Shown here one piece after another: positions 13,606 to 33,724 of a stretch of 64,000 nucleotides of DNA. The stretch is taken from positions 11,020,501 through 11,084,500 of the forward strand of contig NC_135558.1 of assembly GCF_964340395.1 (NCBI RefSeq), given 5' to 3'. The translations under genes and the position numbers were made by a program. How positions within the stretch are numbered: position 1 is the stretch's first letter; each line of letters opens with the position of its first letter. The notes beneath the pieces were generated by a model. That model was not told the origin of the DNA and ran no database searches. It worked only from the letters and a program-made list of their open reading frames with translations. Source of the stretch: Glandiceps talaboti. Its lineage: Eukaryota; Hemichordata; Enteropneusta; Spengelidae.

Positions 13606-16396
13606 TTAATGTATATGTGTCACTCGATCGTTGTAATTAACATACCATTTTCTAATAACAGAATTTTGTATCTCGTACAGATTGGCCATTCTTATTGAAT
13701 TTTTAGTTTCTCTGAGACTTGTTGCTGATATTTGGACACTTTCCATGAATGCAGACATACTGATGGTGTTTTCTGTGTAAAGTAACTTGATTTAAATGAC
13801 AGTGCTTTGTGAGTTTTATACATTGTGAGTTATTGCTATCGATTCGTTTTACCTAGTTAAAGCTGAATACAAAATTGTGTGAATACAAATTCAAATGACT
13901 GAAGAAACTCCCTTAAGGTAATCAATTACATAATTTATTGAGTTCCACATCAGTTGTCATAAAACGTCTGACGAAATTGAACAAAGGTAAAATCATATAC
14001 AAGTTATAACATAATGAAAAATGTGTGCTGTAACTATGGTTTTGTAAGTCACATTTCTATGCAGTGCAAGCTACATTGTATCTCTCCCCTTCCTTGTACA
14101 AATGCCTTCAGGCAATAACAACATTTGCATGTAGAGTGTCGGTAACCATGGAAACTACTTACCCATGCACACATCCCATTCTAGTAAAGCTGCAAAATAT
14201 AATAAGCAGATAACATTAACAAAGAGATTAGTAGTAGTTTAATCTTCAACAGTACACAGAAACGTCTCAAGGGAAGGCAATTTGTGTCTGTGTCTTGAAG
14301 AATTAAGGCAAGGAAATGATGCATACCAGATGAAGGACACAGCATGATTAAACCAACACAAAAGTAAGGAACAAGTTTCCCTACTTGGGACAGGAGGTTT
14401 CAAGGTCTTAAATGCATAAAAATATTACAACATTAAATACAAGCTGAAAGTGTTCTGTTTCAATTGGAAAATTTATTTCATGGAAAAAAAAAATTGACAA
14501 TGAAATTGCCTAGTTTTTTTAATATACATTACATTGTACATACAGAAATCCAACATTTTCTCTATTTTCTTAATGAAAATTCTCTCCTTGCGAGAACAAA
14601 ATCCTTAATAAAAATGACAATTTCCTCATTCAGAATTTGTGATTAAATTGGTATTCATGATCATATAGCAGTAATAATTTTCAATTTGCACATAAATAAA
14701 ATCCCAGGTAAAAAAAGTAATAAAAAAGTCCTTTTATTCCTTGAGATATTAGAAGTTATGAATTATTTAATATCAAATATGATCACTCTATGCATAGAAC
14801 ATAAATTCTGATATACTGTAAGAATTTTATATTTTCATGTTTTGACAGTTTGATCTGAGTTTAGTATCAGCGTAATAGAAATGTTAGAATGTCGTAACCT
14901 CAGCTACGTCATATATTAAATATCAACTTATAGCGTCAATCATTTGGTGACGTGTTGGTACAGTACTTTGATATTCTATGTTGATATATGTATACACAAG
15001 TATATTATCTTTTGTCCCCTAAAGTAGGTCACAGCAGTGAGATGGAGATTGATCTTCAGTGCATACTCGTCCTGCATTTAAGATGAACGTATACATGTAC
15101 GCACACACACACATATCCAGCACAGATCCGAACTATTAACCCTAACAGATACTATCACATGATTATCATTTTCTGGGGTTTTTTTGCCTTTTTTTTTTGC
15201 TTGTTTTTTGGAAATATTTAGCGTTCATTCATTCATTTTGAATTTTTAATGTATAGAAGCACACATGGCCAGTAAAGAGTTCAACTTCCAAGTAACCCTA
15301 ACAGATACTATTACATTCTCACTCACTCTATATTTTTGTTCACTTTTTTTTAAGGTTTAGGGTTCAAAATGAAGCATATGAATATTAAATTCATATCTGT
15401 TTTTTAGTCTTTAATCACACACATAACCAGCATATACCCCAACTATTCCAGGTATTATCACATCTCTTTTTATTTTCATGGTTTATGCTTGTTTTTGGAA
15501 AAGGTTTGGGTTCAATATAAAGCACCTGAATATTTCATTCATTTCTTTTTCAATGCTGCAGGTAGTTTGTATTCATATCTTCATTTTCACCTAAACATCA
15601 GATTCACCATAAGGTAAAGGTCACATAAAAGCAGATACTACATTATTCATGTCATGGTTACTGATCACAGCTGCATACATTAATTATTCAACTCATTGCA
15701 TATATCCACTTAATATATTATGTCCGGTATACATTTCACTTTTTCTAAATTATCAAATATTAACATAATTTGTTTTCCTAAATGCTATAATTGCAGATAA
15801 TATATTGATACAAATCTTGTTATATTTCATTATTAAACATATGTGCATAGTTTTTTTTTATTCAAATACACATAAACTTCATGCAATATATCTATATATA
15901 TATATATAGGCATCACGCAATATGCATTTAAATGTCCACAGTTCCATAAGTTTTCAAACATATTAAAGAAACTCATAATTTGGGGGTTTCATCATCTAAA
16001 TGATACCAAGTAAGAAACATATATTATTGCAATATCACCTTAACTACTTGTGTATTCAAGATGATTTTTAACCAATTTTTGAAGTCAATGAAGACATTAT
16101 CTCTATTACAAATGAACACTTAGATTTTTAAACTTGAATAAATTACAAAGATATTGAAAATTTACTTTTCATTTTTGAAAATGAGAAAGAAAGTGTTAGA
16201 AATAATTATCCTCATTTTGTTTCTTTTCTATACCTTCTCAACAGTCTACCTTTTTATATGACCAAGAACTTTAATTAATTTATGTACAACTACTTTAATT
16301 CAGAAAGATTTAAAATACTTCTTGGGATGTTTCAGTATATAATAACATTCAAAACAGACGTGTACCTGTACACATACACATACACGTACACACGTA

Positions 16397-16450
<54 letters not shown>

Positions 16451-16601
16451 TACAGACACAGAGACAGACAGACACACACACACACACACATACATACACA
16501 CAAAGATACAGACACAGACAGACACACACATGCACAGACAGACACACACACAGACACATACAGATACGGACACACACGTACACAGACAGACAGACACACA
16601 C

Positions 16602-16632
<31 letters not shown>

Positions 16633-19600
16633 ATCTCCAATACCTACTTGTACTCTAGTCCGTACTGTTGTTCCCTGAGTTCTGTCACGAGTATACAAAA
16701 TTCACCAAATGTAATAGCTTCCCTAGAGTCTTTACGGCCAGTGTCTGATATGTGTCGGCCACAGTCTAATAACACACGTACTGCATGAACAGATGGAAGA
16801 GGAAATCACATTGCTGTTAGTGATGTCACAATTATAGTGTATACTATTCACAGGAAATGATGAAAATGGAAGGAAAATGTTTTAAAAGGAATACAGAAGG
16901 CCTTTTAATGTTCTCAAGGTTTCTATCATCTACTTAATGTTTTACTTAAAAATCATACTTTACAAATTCAATAAAGGATTTCGCTATTCGAACTGAGTAA
17001 TAATGGTAAGTCATCAACTTGATGGTGTTTAAACACCTATCTGCTGTCTGTTAATTATGGATATTATGACATACATATCAGTTTTCAAAGTAATATTTCA
17101 TGGAATCAATATCAAAATTACTTTAGTTACAGAAGGCATACTCTAAGCTGTATCAAAATGGATTTTAAAAATATCAATTAGTTTAATCAAACGTAAAGAT
17201 ACAATTTCAACTACAAATAACATATCATTTTTTAATTTTAGTATTTCTTTGTTCCATACATGTATGTAAAGTGTAGATGACTGAATTAAGTTTATCTTTC
17301 TTATTTGGAATTCTTGTATCATTCAGTTTCACTTTCATGTTGTAGTCTATTTTTAGAAATGAAGAATGATATGCTGAATTAAGCCTAGAGTTGTTCAGTA
17401 ACAGTTGAATGAAAATTAACCACGAACCAGCACTTCTACATGTATACAAATGTAGCACATGGCACTTTGTACAGTCAAGCCCAATCTGATTAAAATCTGT
17501 TGTGGTAAAAGCGACTAGATCCTAAGATGTCTTTATCTCTATTTCCTCATTCTATTTCGTTTGCTTTGTTGCAGGTGATCAGCTCATTTCCACATCTGAC
17601 CCTGTGTAATAGAAAATCTTGTTTGAATCTCAAGGATCTTGAAAGGTTTCTTCAACCAATCTGCATGCTTCTTTCAAAATCGTTCAAAGAGACGGCACCG
17701 CACAGTGTCATGTCATCAATGCAATCCTCTGTACATAAGTTTGTTTGTTTGTTTTTTTCAATTTCCCCAGTGTGCGCAGCTGCCAACATACTGATTGGCT
17801 ACTAAAAAGCGTGAGATTGTCTATTACACAGCGTCAGATGTGGGAAGGCGACAATCATTTGGAACAAAAGAAACGACACAGAACGAGGAAATGCAAATGT
17901 AGAGGAAATATAGACATCTAGCCACTTTCATCACATCAGATTTTAATCAGATTGAGTCAAACCAGACAACAAATGAACCTGATATTATATATAAGGCAAG
18001 ATCAATATAGTGAGTCACTCACTGAAAGTTACTGATACAAAATTTGCTTGTAAAGCTCAGTTTAATCATAGACAGTGGAAGGGGACTCCCTTCCACTGTC
18101 TATGGTTTAATCAACTATACTAAAGCTTGCAATCTCAAGCATAATTCTACATGTACTTCAAATATTACAAGTGAAAGAATTTGGTAGATTCATTTAATAT
18201 TAGGAGTCTAACGATATCCACAACTCTGCTCTGACCCAACCTGACATCTACATCCCTACTTCCCATATAATTTCAAATTAACTTAAATCAGTTATGTTAA
18301 AATGTAATAAATCATATATACATTAAAATTGTAAACTTGGATTGATTTTAATTTCAAAATCGAATAGCAATATTTCTAAAAGTAACATTTGTACATTTGT
18401 AGATTTTTATTTGAATAACTTTTAACATTTACTAGACTTTGCTTTGGATCAATGATAAAAGTTAGTTAAATGCTCCATGACAAAATCACCATGGCAACCT
18501 TTCATGTCTTATATCGATTAAAATCAATGCAGACAGACACAAACATATGAACCAATTTTTCATTCTGATTAAAAGGTAAGTCAATATTTAACGTTTTGAT
18601 GCTTGTACATTATACTTTTTAATAACCTACAAGAATATATATGGTTACTAATAGTGTAATAGTTATCGATAACATCTCTAGAATTTAGTAAAGTCATAAT
18701 GGTATGAAATAAAAATTCTTTAAAGTGGCCATATGGATGAGGATTGGATATCTAGTTTGGATTTTTAATTTATAAAACAATTTTATCATGGCTTCCTACT
18801 TGAAAAATCAGTATGAAGCAATATAGACCAAGTCTGTGTTTGTAACTCTCAATACATTGCGAATTAATAATAAATGTATAAAATGTTTGTTATTGTACGT
18901 GCAATAACAAACTTTTTACACAATGTTTGGCTTTTTGCAATGTATTGAGTTACAAACACAGATTGGGTCTATGTTCTTTCACTTTAATTTGTCAAGTAGG
19001 AAACCATGATAAAATTGTTTTATAAATTAAAAATCCAAAGTAAATACTCAATCCTCATCCATATGGCCACTTAAACTAGATTGCGGTAGGATAACCGTAT
19101 TAAGCAATGACCCAATCGCTACTGTGAACGGAATGATTAGGTGACTGGTTAAATGTTTCTGACTTCTACATATAATAAATACTCTACCACAGTAAAATAT
19201 ACATCTGTTTTGAATTTAAGAACCTTTAAATAACTATAAAACATTTGAGTAATTGCTTTTAGGACTTCAAAGATATAAGGGGTGAGGGTTAAAATGAGCC
19301 TGTGTTACGCTACACAGGCCAAGAGGTGACAACCGGACCATGGAAGATTACAAATATCGTATATCGTACTGCCCTTCAGAACTATTGCGTGCAGTTAGCT
19401 TTTAATTACTCATGTACAGTAGTCAGCTTTTTGCCAGGGGGTAAATTTTTACATAATAGTGGCAGTTGAAATGATCCAATAGCTAGTATCAGATTACATT
19501 TCATTAGATATATCAAACTTTGTACCACACTGCAGTCTAGTCAACTAATGTTGGTCGCCTGTCAATCATTCCAATATCAATCTATACTATACTATATATG

Positions 19601-21805
19601 ACTTTGAGCTGATTGGATCATCTTGGAACTACGTATACCATAAATCCCCCAATTAAGTTACTGTACACATGTAATATGATTTGATAAAACTCATCAATCA
19701 TGTAAACTCTTACATTCAGGTTTTATTTTGATACATCGTAAATTTTGATAAATGTTTCATGTTAAAAATGCCATGACAACCTTTCAGGTCTAACATGATC
19801 TGACAAAATCATCAATCATGTAATTGTCTTTATTACGGTCAGTCATAGCATAAATAAGCCAAATAGTTTTATAATAAGATTATTACAAATCTATATGTTG
19901 TACCATTCATGTATTAGCTTGCCTACAAATATGTACATAGTGTACAGTCAGACCACTATTCTACATTCTTATCAATGATACAAATCATGTGTATGCTAAG
20001 GAGTCTGACCCTATTCGTACCTATAATCCTAACTCCCTAGCTTGCCTACAAATATGTACATACTGTACAGTTATACCACTATTCTACATTCTTATCAATG
20101 ATACAAGTCATGTGTATGCTAAGGAGTCTGACCCAATTCATATCCATAATCCTAACTCCCTAGCTTGCCTACAAATATGTATATATTGTAGTCAGTCCAC
20201 TGTTCTACATTCAGTGCTGCTGACACGAATTTTATGCTGGGGTGTCTAACCATCTTTCTGTCTCTAGCCTGACCCTAATCCTAGCTCCCTAGCTCAAATA
20301 CAAACATGTACCTACTGTACAGTCAGTCCACTGTTCTGAATTCCAAGTCACTGTTTTTTCTAAGGGCACTAGAAAGTGAATCCAGCCAAATTTCAACACT
20401 TTTATGTGTTTCTTCTCTAGCATTCATATGAATTAATTTATGTAAAGTTTACTTAAATTATGTTAACTTTACAGTAGTCTTGCTAAAAATATGCCTATAC
20501 AGGTCGCTAGAAAACTGTCTACATGTTATCAACTTTACCACTGTACACAGCTACAGTTCAAAAATTTCAACCCAAAACTTTAGCACTTTGCAATGTTGTC
20601 CCTATTCATTGTTATTTTAAGTAAAAATACAAAGGAAAGCATTGAAAACTAGGTAAATCATTCATGTTCTGAGTTCAGAACTAATACAAAAAAATAAACA
20701 TGCACATGGAAAATAGTCATGTTTTTCTCTTTTCATAATGTTCTTAACAGGTCAAAAGCTAATACTACTAGTACTAATGGGACTTATATTTTTATTGAGT
20801 GTATTGTTCTATTTCGACGAAGAATATACCCCAACTAATGTATCTTATCTCCAATCTGCCTTAGATACAATGCCTTAGATACAATCAATAGATATCTGGT
20901 CATTTTTGGGTGAGGATAAATCCTTTGTTAGTCGAGGTGGTTAGCCTTAGACGCCTACCACAAATAAAATTTGACTAAAGAGCTTGGAGTCAGTTATTTT
21001 CTCACAGATAGTTTTGAATTTTTTTTCAAAAAATCAAAGAAACTATATTGTGTGAAGAAACAGTCAACTTACAATTATATTTTATAAATTTCTCACTGGA
21101 TATGTAAATAATAAAACTCTCTATTGATTTAATGTTTTAAAAGAAGGTATGTTAAAAAAAATATCTGAGAATAAAAATTACCTTGGGACTTGGATGGAAA
21201 CAGCTGAATTTCATGCAAAGCTTTCACAACGTCTCTTGGCACCAACTGTCCCGTTCCCGTGCTATAATTTTCAAACAACTCAAAAAGTTCTCTGCAAAGT
21301 GGAATATAAGAGAGACAGCATTCGTTAATGTCTAAAAATAGAAATTGTTAGAGGGGTGAGACATTGGTACCACTTTTGTTTGGATGACAAATGTATACAA
21401 ACAAAGGATTGGGGTCGAAGGTCAACAATCCAACTTTGTCAAGTCAACACACAATAGAATGACTGGCTTTGAATAGCTAGCTAGTCAACTATGCAAACAA
21501 CAAAGATGACAACAATGACATGACCTATTTGAAGAACCATGAAGCCAGCCATCAACTTGACAGGTTTAAAGAAAAATCAATGACACAGCAGCTTTTGAAT
21601 AACGCACCAGCTAGACAATGATTCAACACCCCCCCCCCCCTCCCCCTTGGCCAGTAACACTTTAGTGTTTATTATATATGTATATATAGTCGTCGTCTCA
21701 TGATTGTGAAAGCATGAAACACTGTGTAACGGCTCCTGTGTATCTTACTTGATACTGTACTATTATTAGTAGTTACATGTATAGACATATTGTATATGCT
21801 GAGGG

Positions 21806-21898
<93 letters not shown>

Positions 21899-22420
21899 TA
21901 CATACATACATACATACATACATACATACATACATACATACATACATACATACATACATACATTCATACATATAACACAGTATCAAGCAAGATACACAGG
22001 AGCTGTTACACAGTCTTTAACGGTATACACACACATACAATATCAAATGTGATTCTGTCCAGGAATAATATCATCATGAACCATAAATTTGTAATTAAGT
22101 TACATAACCCAAATCTCTCCAAAATATTTCAGTTAGAAGTGTACAGTTCACGATGACAATAAATAAATTATATGACATTACAAATTTTGAAATAAACTGC
22201 TAGTAGATTTAGATAGTAGATAGTAGATAATACTAGTTTGTGTTCTTGTAAAATGAAGGGAAAAAATGACAATACTGTGAAATAACTCACACACCCACAT
22301 ATACACATATTATTCTGGTTGAATATTCTATTAAAAAACAGTTTCATATCCAAGAATACATGTAGACTTCAAACAGTAAAAATACAGTACTTACCGCCTA
22401 CTTAGCTCAATAAACGCCAT
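13606..22420 (-). CDS. Upstream EF-hand exons, probably the 5' part of the enzyme locus (incomplete model)
   Basis: Exons (minus): 22420-22395 (ATG), 21291-21182, 16780-16648, optional 27-nt microexon 14189-14163, 13759-13646. The first three join in phase beyond doubt and encode an EF-hand pair starting [18 protein letters not shown]. The first loop ([12 protein letters not shown]) aligns with the calcium loop of the downstream EF pair but has lost acidic ligands; the second hand ends [14 protein letters not shown], like [14 protein letters not shown] downstream. The 13759-13646 exon adds a helical stretch and ends in phase 2, which does not fit the next exon at 12203 or 11620. Either one linking exon is missing, or this is a separate short gene read through to the TAA at 13608-13606. 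The shared layout suggests an ancestral EF-pair plus enzyme module duplicated in tandem. Confidence 0.6.
15130..15560. repeat. Degenerate tandem repeat, about 150-200 bp units
   Basis: Three diverged units sharing CTAACAGATACTATTACA, a T-rich segment, GTTTTTGG and GGGTTCAAAATGAAGCA followed by AATATT and ATTCAT. No coding potential. Confidence 0.5.
16366..16632. repeat. Compound (CA)n/(CAGA)n microsatellite
   Basis: About 270 bp of CA with interspersed CAGA, CATA and CGTACA units, ending about 16 bp from the donor end of the minus-strand exon 16780-16648. All long frames here are low-complexity artefacts. Confidence 0.95.
17482..17954. mobile_element. MITE with long inverted repeats, CAATCTGATTAAAATCTG termini
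   Basis: The left arm starts CAATCTGATTAAAATCTG; the right arm ends CAGATTTTAATCAGATTG. Inner pairs continue for roughly 130 bp (for example CATCTGACCCTGTGTAATAGA against TCTATTACACAGCGTCAGATG, written in part). No transposase. A solitary terminus of the same family is at 36201-36221. Confidence 0.75.
18067..18104. repeat. Perfect 17-bp hairpin with CATAGAC ends
   Basis: CATAGACAGTGGAAGGG, a four-base loop GACT, then its exact reverse complement. A second short perfect palindrome with the same CATAGAC ends is at 30638-30668. Confidence 0.85.
18724..19073. mobile_element. TTAA-flanked palindromic MITE, copy B (full length)
   Basis: A 350-bp palindrome with termini AGTGGCCATATGGATGAGGA and its inverse. 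Left flank TTAA and right flank TTAAA-like bases suggest a TTAA target site. The internal arms pair almost throughout (TTTTATCATGG, ACTTGACAAATT-like, TTACAAACACAGA segments). There is no coding frame, so it must have been moved by a transposase encoded elsewhere. Confidence 0.8.
19918..20345. repeat. Tandem repeat, 123-bp unit, about 3.4 copies
   Basis: CTTGCCTACAAATATGTA recurs at 19918, 20041 and 20164, with a diverged fourth unit near 20290. Units include ACCACTATTCTACATTC and AAGGAGTCTGACCC. In one frame it reads as a repeat peptide, but nothing supports coding. Confidence 0.85.
21719..22014. repeat. Inverted repeat flanking (TA)n and (CATA)n microsatellites
   Basis: Arms 21719-21758 and 21977-22014 are near-perfect inverse complements (GTATCTTACTTGATACTGT against ACAGTATCAAGCAAGATAC). 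Between them lie (TA)n at about 21809-21890 and (CATA)n at 21891-21964. It resembles a small foldback element whose centre has expanded into microsatellite. Confidence 0.8.
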
Positions 22421-23274
22421 CTCCGACAAAAAACTATACTAATACGGTTGAAAACTTACAGTAAAAATTGTGTTGCAAAAAAAGTACTACAAAATTTCAA
22501 ATTAAATATATCTTGATTAAAACTAAATACAGGCAGGATAATAGCATGTGGCAAGATAACACTTTCTTTGTCTGAGATAGGGGCGTTTCATAATGATCAA
22601 AAATCTGCTTTCTAAGCACCAAATGTGAATCATGATGCGTTACTATTATTGTTACATGAGTAACTGCACAGCAATAGCATGAATAGGTGATTCAGTGACT
22701 GCAATCAGCCTACCTAGTAACAGATCCATACACAGCTGGACGACGAACAGGACTGTTTACCGAGTCATGCCGGCTGTATACTTCAACGGGAAAGAAAATA
22801 TGCCAGACTTTGGTGAAGAAGTACATGGCTGTTCAGGTGATCTAATCCCAGACGGCGACATTTCGACACAGCACAGAAAAATATTTAGCAGCACATTCAC
22901 CGCGAAAGCCTTCCCGGTCCCGATACATATGTCCCCGAGTTAGTGCTATATTCAAAGAACCCAGATTCCGATCACTATGCCGAATATTAATATATGTTTG
23001 AATCATTAAGGCACGATTTGCATTATTAGCTTACTTCTATAATTCGTAATGTTATTTAAAGAATAAAATATACTAATTATAATTTCGTTTTTGATAAATT
23101 CATCCCTAAATAAGATAAGTATCACGAATCTACACACTGAAAATATTCATATGGATTCCCCGTGCTATTTTTAGCACAGTTATTTCCGGCTTCTTTGCCA
23201 CACTTCGTAGCAGACTGAGCTCTGCGTCGCGATTTTAGTTTGGGGATTTCCCTAAAAATAGCTGCGATTGGACC
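22421..23274. promoter_or_regulatory. Divergent intergenic region between EF-hand/enzyme locus and CARD adaptor
   Basis: The 854 bp between two oppositely oriented start codons must hold both promoters. A GC-richer block at 22695-22945 has open frames on both strands but no family resemblance. On the minus strand it ends at a donor-like sequence (exon side 22714, GTAGGC), so it may be a 5' untranslated exon of the minus-strand gene. Confidence 0.5.
23242..23252. promoter_or_regulatory. NF-kB (Rel) consensus site
   Basis: GGGGATTTCCC, an exact match to the classic kappa-B consensus, ending 22 bp before the CARD-gene ATG. An inverted CCAAT motif (ATTGG, 23266-23270) follows. Seen directly; function is inferred. 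If transcription starts upstream, the site lies in the 5' untranslated region. Confidence 0.6.
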
Positions 23275-31279
<8,005 letters not shown>

Positions 31280-31408
31280 AATACAAATCAGTCATGACTT
31301 ACAACAATTTATAAATTTGAGAGATTTTATTTGAAAAGTAATTTTGATATATCAAAAATATACATTAATTTTGATATATCAAAAATATACAATCTCATTT
31401 TACACGAA

Positions 31409-31414
31409 AATAAA
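31409..31414 (+). terminator. Likely poly(A) signal of the CARD adaptor
   Basis: AATAAA 130 bp after the stop codon at 31279, the first such hexamer downstream. Confidence 0.5.
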
Positions 31415-32220
31415 GACTTTCAATTCTTTATCACAAATGTGCCATTAAAAAAATTGTCTGAAATATTCCCTACAGTAGATACCGTTACACTTCCCAGGGA
31501 TGTCATTCTTGGATGTACTACTGAACAATGCATTCCTCCAAATATCATGTCCATTTTCTATTTTCCATAATACTATTGAATGGCAAAAAATATTAAGTTT
31601 ATTCTGAAGAATGATGTACCATGTGTTTACGTTGTTGCTTTAATCAAAAGCAAAGTAAATGTACTTTCAACTGGATTGTTTTAATTGTCATTTCGTTTGA
31701 AATATTGTCACATCTTTAAATCTCAAGGTTTTGTACATGGTGCCATTTAAGCAGGAAATTCAATCTTAAAGGCTACTTACAACAATGAAAGCATAGTAAA
31801 ATTTCATAATTCAAAATATATGAGAAAATACTGCCCCATGTAAAAGTGTATACAATGTATACCTTGAAATGCATACAATGTACTTGAATTGTTGAATATA
31901 GTAGATTCATTGCAACTATATATTTTAGAATGAAAAGAACTGGTTTCACCATTATTATTCAAACTTAGTATTTCAATTACAAAGCACACAGCCATGGTTG
32001 TAGGTAGTATTACACTGTATACACATGTCTTTCAGTGAAAATAGATAGCGGTATTATATGCTCCTCAGGGAGTGTATATAGATGTAAATAGCGACTTGGC
32101 TATTATTGGTCCATTTTGGTCCATTGGTTACATATTTGTAAAGGGTTTGAGTACATTGTGAAAAAGAGGTATTTTAGAATTTGTATTGTTATTATTATCT
32201 TTTGTATGGTGACACAAAAT
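31415..32220. other. Intergenic sequence without recognised features
   Basis: AT-rich unique-looking sequence between the 3' end of the CARD adaptor and the 138-bp tandem repeat. No coding or RNA gene is supported. Confidence 0.5.
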
Positions 32221-32224
32221 TTTG

Positions 32225-32638
32225 ATCACAATTGACCATTATAATGATATTTTAAGCAGAAAAGCTACTTATGCAAATGAAAGCATTAGTTATAACCATA
32301 ATCATGTGTGCGACTTTTTACATAAAGGCTCGGCAACTTCTGTGTTACTTGGAAAACTAAAAATCACAATTGATCACTATAGTGATATTTTAAGCAGAAA
32401 AGCTACTTATGCAAATGAAAGCATTAGTTATAACCATAATCATGTGTGCGAATTTTTACATAAATACTCAGCAACTTCTGTGTTACTTGGAAAACTAAAA
32501 ATCACAATTGATCACTATAGTGATATTTTAAACAGAAAAGCTACTTATGCAAATGAAAACATTAGTATATAAACATAATCATGTGTGCGACTTTTTACAT
32601 AAATACTCAGCAACTTGTGTTACTTGGAAAACTAAAAA
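32225..32638 (+). repeat. 138-bp tandem repeat, three units, open in one frame
   Basis: Units start at 32225, 32363 and 32501 (ATCACAATTGATCACTATAG type). The period is 46 codons, and the first two and a half units stay open as a 116-residue frame. No splice context or family match; I treat it as non-coding. Confidence 0.85.
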
Positions 32639-32954
32639 TTCTTAAAATGAAGACACCCATTATGGCATTACCAAATGTCAGTCATCCTCCATACTATAAA
32701 TATTTTGTTGGTGAAAATGTATAATACATTTTTGTTTTAAATCCGAATCATTAGCAAAAAACTTTCAAGAGATTGATCAAGATCTTTAGATGCCTAAACA
32801 TTTTAAAAATCAGTCATTCCATTTCATTTCACATAAAAGACTTAGTATTTGTATCAAAGTCTTATATAAGTGTTACTCATTAATTAACAATTTACTATGA
32901 ATGAGAAGCTTCATGTTTTAAACATCACGTTTGTAATTTATACTGCCATTAATA

Positions 32955-33645
32955 TTTGCATTCATCATCATCATTAATTAAAGTCGATTTCTTCCCCCTG
33001 TCCTTCTTTCCATGTGGCAATCACATTCCTCCATTTCTGCCTGTTCCCATAGTCATTGATGTTTAATCCAATCTGTTTACATTGTCCTTCCACCATACTC
33101 TTCCATGTCAGCTTTGGTCGCCCTCTCCCTCTTTTACCATCCACCTCCAGATTCCATGCCCTCTTCACTCCTTCTCCCTCATCTTTCCTCAGCACATGTC
33201 CACACCATCTCAGAGAGCTACGCCTTGCTACCTCCACAATTGACTCACCTAGACCTAGCCGTTCCATTAGCACCCCTGAGCCAACCCTGTCACTCAATTT
33301 GACACCACATATCTTTCTAACCATAGCTCTCTCTGCTCTCCTCAAGATACCCTCTTCCACTGCTCTCATCACCCATGTTTCTGCCGCATATGTCATAACT
33401 GGCCTCACACATGCCTTGTAAATCCGACCTTTCATTGCTAGAGTTAGCCTACAACCACATAGTATGGATTCAAGGTCTCTGAACTTCCTCCATCCCAGTC
33501 CCACTCTTTTTGTCACTGCAAGCTCACTGCCTCCTGCACCATCTAAGGTATCACCCAGATAACAGAACTCTTTCACTCGGTCCAGTTCCTGCAGCCTTTC
33601 ACTTACAGCACTTGCATGCTCCGGGTTATCACCAACAAACATTGA
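32955..33645 (-). mobile_element. 5'-truncated non-LTR retrotransposon (RTE-like LINE)
   Basis: A 222-residue open frame (33642-32974, minus) is the C-terminal end of a LINE reverse transcriptase: YLGDTLDGAGG, RPVMTYAAETW, RSSLRWCGHVLRKDE and GRGRPKLTW are the familiar late motifs. The catalytic YxDD region and endonuclease are absent, so it is truncated at the 5' end and cannot move itself. The very short 3' tail ends in a TGATGATGATGAA repeat, as RTE-clade elements do. The frame lacks stops, so the insertion looks fairly recent. The clade assignment is from memory. Confidence 0.8.
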
Positions 33646-33724
33646 AAGAAATTATTTGCATCTCCTTTTCTATAATAGTTAGCAATAATCACATCTCAAG
33701 CAATATATTACACTAGCATAAATA

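Noticed and set aside
14163-14189. 27-nt exon with strong splice sites in the upstream EF-hand exons
   Set aside because: Not rejected outright but left optional: its length is neutral for frame and its peptide matches nothing, so it cannot be confirmed.
16300-16788. Long cysteine/valine- or threonine/histidine-rich frames on both strands
   Set aside because: Translation of CA/CAGA microsatellite. The genuine coding piece nearby is the minus-strand exon 16780-16648, in a different frame.
19918-20345. CRISPR-like array
   Set aside because: Direct repeats are long and contiguous without unique spacers; this is a eukaryotic tandem repeat.
22695-22943. 82-residue plus-strand frame in the divergent intergenic region
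   Set aside because: No family resemblance; more likely promoter or untranslated exon sequence of the minus-strand gene.
33056-33716. Plus-strand frames at 33056-33421, 33105-33302 and 33510-33716
   Set aside because: They are antisense shadows of the LINE reverse-transcriptase frame.
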